From Bacillota bacterium (GTDB lineage Bacteria; Bacillota; Clostridia; Christensenellales; SZUA-584): DNA of 5,853 nucleotides. The number at the start of each line of letters is the position of its first letter. Position 1 is the stretch's first letter. Made by a program: the position numbers and the translations under genes. The DNA lies in contig JAEZIW010000241.1 of NCBI GenBank assembly GCA_023436525.1, positions 1-5,853 of the forward strand. Reading direction: 5' to 3'. Below, in pieces: positions 5,136 to 5,853 of the stretch. The notes beneath the pieces were generated by a model, which worked only from the letters and a program-made list of their open reading frames with translations, was not told the origin of the DNA and made no database searches.

Positions 5136-5853
5136 ATGTTTACGGTCATACTCAAAAGAAGCGGACAAAAGGAAATCTTTCAGCCCAAAAAGATCACGGA
5201 AGCCATATTTAAGGCGGCCAATGCTGTCGGCGGGGACGATTATATATTAGCCGAGCAGCTGACCGATAATGTGGTGGATATCGCACGCATGAAATTTGGG
5301 GATCGCGTGCCGGGCGTGGAAGATATTCAGGACATTGTGGAACGCGTACTGATCAAGAACGGCCATGCCAAAACAGCCAAAGCTTACATTCTCTACCGTG
5401 AAAAGCGCAAAGGCGCCAGAGAAGCGAATGCACTGATCGGTGCGACAATCGACATGTTTTCGAGCTACCTGTCGGATTCCGACTGGAACACGCGCGAAAA
5501 CGCGAACACGCAGCGCAGCGTGAACGGCCTTAACAACTACATCAGAGAAGCATTCACCAAAAAGTACTGGCTGCATGAAATCTATCCGGCAGAGGTGAGG
5601 GACGCACATCTGTCGGGCGACTGCCACATTCATGATCTTGGATTTTTTGGCCCGTATTGCGCCGGCTGGGATTTGCGGCAGCTGCTGATGCTCGGTTTTG
5701 GAGGCATCCCCGGCAAGGTGGAGAGCAAACCCGCGAAGCACCTGCGCTCGTTTTTAGGGCAAATCGTCAACTCCACGTTTACCACGCAGGGTGAAACAGC
5801 GGGCGCACAAGCCTGGTCGAGCTTTGATACGTACTGCGCGCCGTTTGTGCGGC
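5136..5853 (+). CDS. nrdD: Anaerobic ribonucleoside-triphosphate reductase, N-terminal part
   Basis: Class III ribonucleotide reductase, which makes deoxyribonucleoside triphosphates from ribonucleoside triphosphates without oxygen using a glycyl radical installed by the radical SAM activase NrdG. The right edge cuts it after 239 codons; family members are roughly 700 residues, so about two thirds are missing, including the glycyl-radical loop. Residues 3-92 form an ATP-cone allosteric domain: VILKRSGQKEIFQPKKI at the start and the VEDIQDIVERVL and YREKR segments at its end. The catalytic domain follows, with NANTQRSVNGLNNYI (123-136), GDCHIHDLGFFGPYCAGWDL (161-180) and QGETAGAQAWSSFDTY (218-233). 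C175 in PYCAGWDL is probably the active-site cysteine equivalent to T4 NrdD Cys79 (from memory). ATG 5136 is preceded by AGGGGGG at 5124-5130, five bases away. Promoter and NrdR-like boxes upstream suggest dATP/ATP-responsive repression. nrdG is expected downstream but not seen. Confidence 0.96.
   Translation, partial: MFTVILKRSGQKEIFQPKKITEAIFKAANAVGGDDYILAEQLTDNVVDIARMKFGDRVPGVEDIQDIVERVLIKNGHAKTAKAYILYREKRKGAREANALIGATIDMFSSYLSDSDWNTRENANTQRSVNGLNNYIREAFTKKYWLHEIYPAEVRDAHLSGDCHIHDLGFFGPYCAGWDLRQLLMLGFGGIPGKVESKPAKHLRSFLGQIVNSTFTTQGETAGAQAWSSFDTYCAPFVR

Overview
The window looks like chromosomal DNA from an anaerobic member of the Bacillota, probably class Clostridia. I infer this from the methionyl-tRNA synthetase with a C-terminal Trbp111-type domain, the metG-tatD-radical SAM gene order, consensus SigA-type promoters, strong purine-rich ribosome binding sites, and an oxygen-sensitive class III ribonucleotide reductase (nrdD). 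Coding DNA is GC-rich while the intergenic DNA is strikingly AT-rich. Genus cannot be decided from the sequence alone.

Left part, minus strand (1-1134): the 5' end of a gene for a small GyrI-like effector-binding protein runs off the left edge. Upstream of it, after a hairpin terminator, lies a complete 294-codon gene. Its N-terminus resembles the TIGR02996 'repeat-companion' domain, and its C-terminus resembles a degenerate leucine-rich repeat. That architecture is best known from Planctomycetes and Myxobacteria, so it is an oddity here.

Divergent intergenic region (1135-1540): about 400 AT-rich bases with no convincing gene. They hold a minus-strand terminator-like hairpin, a 14-bp perfect palindrome, and two copies of TTTACnnATGATCAT exactly 22 bp apart (two helical turns). 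There is also an isolated, nearly perfect minus-strand Shine-Dalgarno with no good gene behind it, and a strong SigA-type promoter for metG.

Central operon, plus strand (1541-4856): metG, tatD and a TatD-associated radical SAM gene. The stop and start codons overlap (TAATG, then ATGA), so the three are almost certainly co-transcribed and translationally coupled. A GC-rich hairpin follows. The link is translation plus nucleic-acid quality control. The radical SAM partner is a conserved family without an established function.

Right part (4925-5853): a promoter with perfect TTGACA and TATAAT hexamers drives nrdD, the anaerobic ribonucleoside-triphosphate reductase, truncated by the right edge. 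An NrdR-box-like dyad fills the promoter spacer, and a weaker second box lies at the canonical 32-bp register. This predicts repression by NrdR.

The window contains no recognisable tRNA, rRNA, CRISPR array, insertion sequence or phage gene. I do not see a complete new multi-gene system. The items most worth follow-up are the TIGR02996/LRR-like gene with its operator-like repeats, and the tatD-linked radical SAM enzyme.
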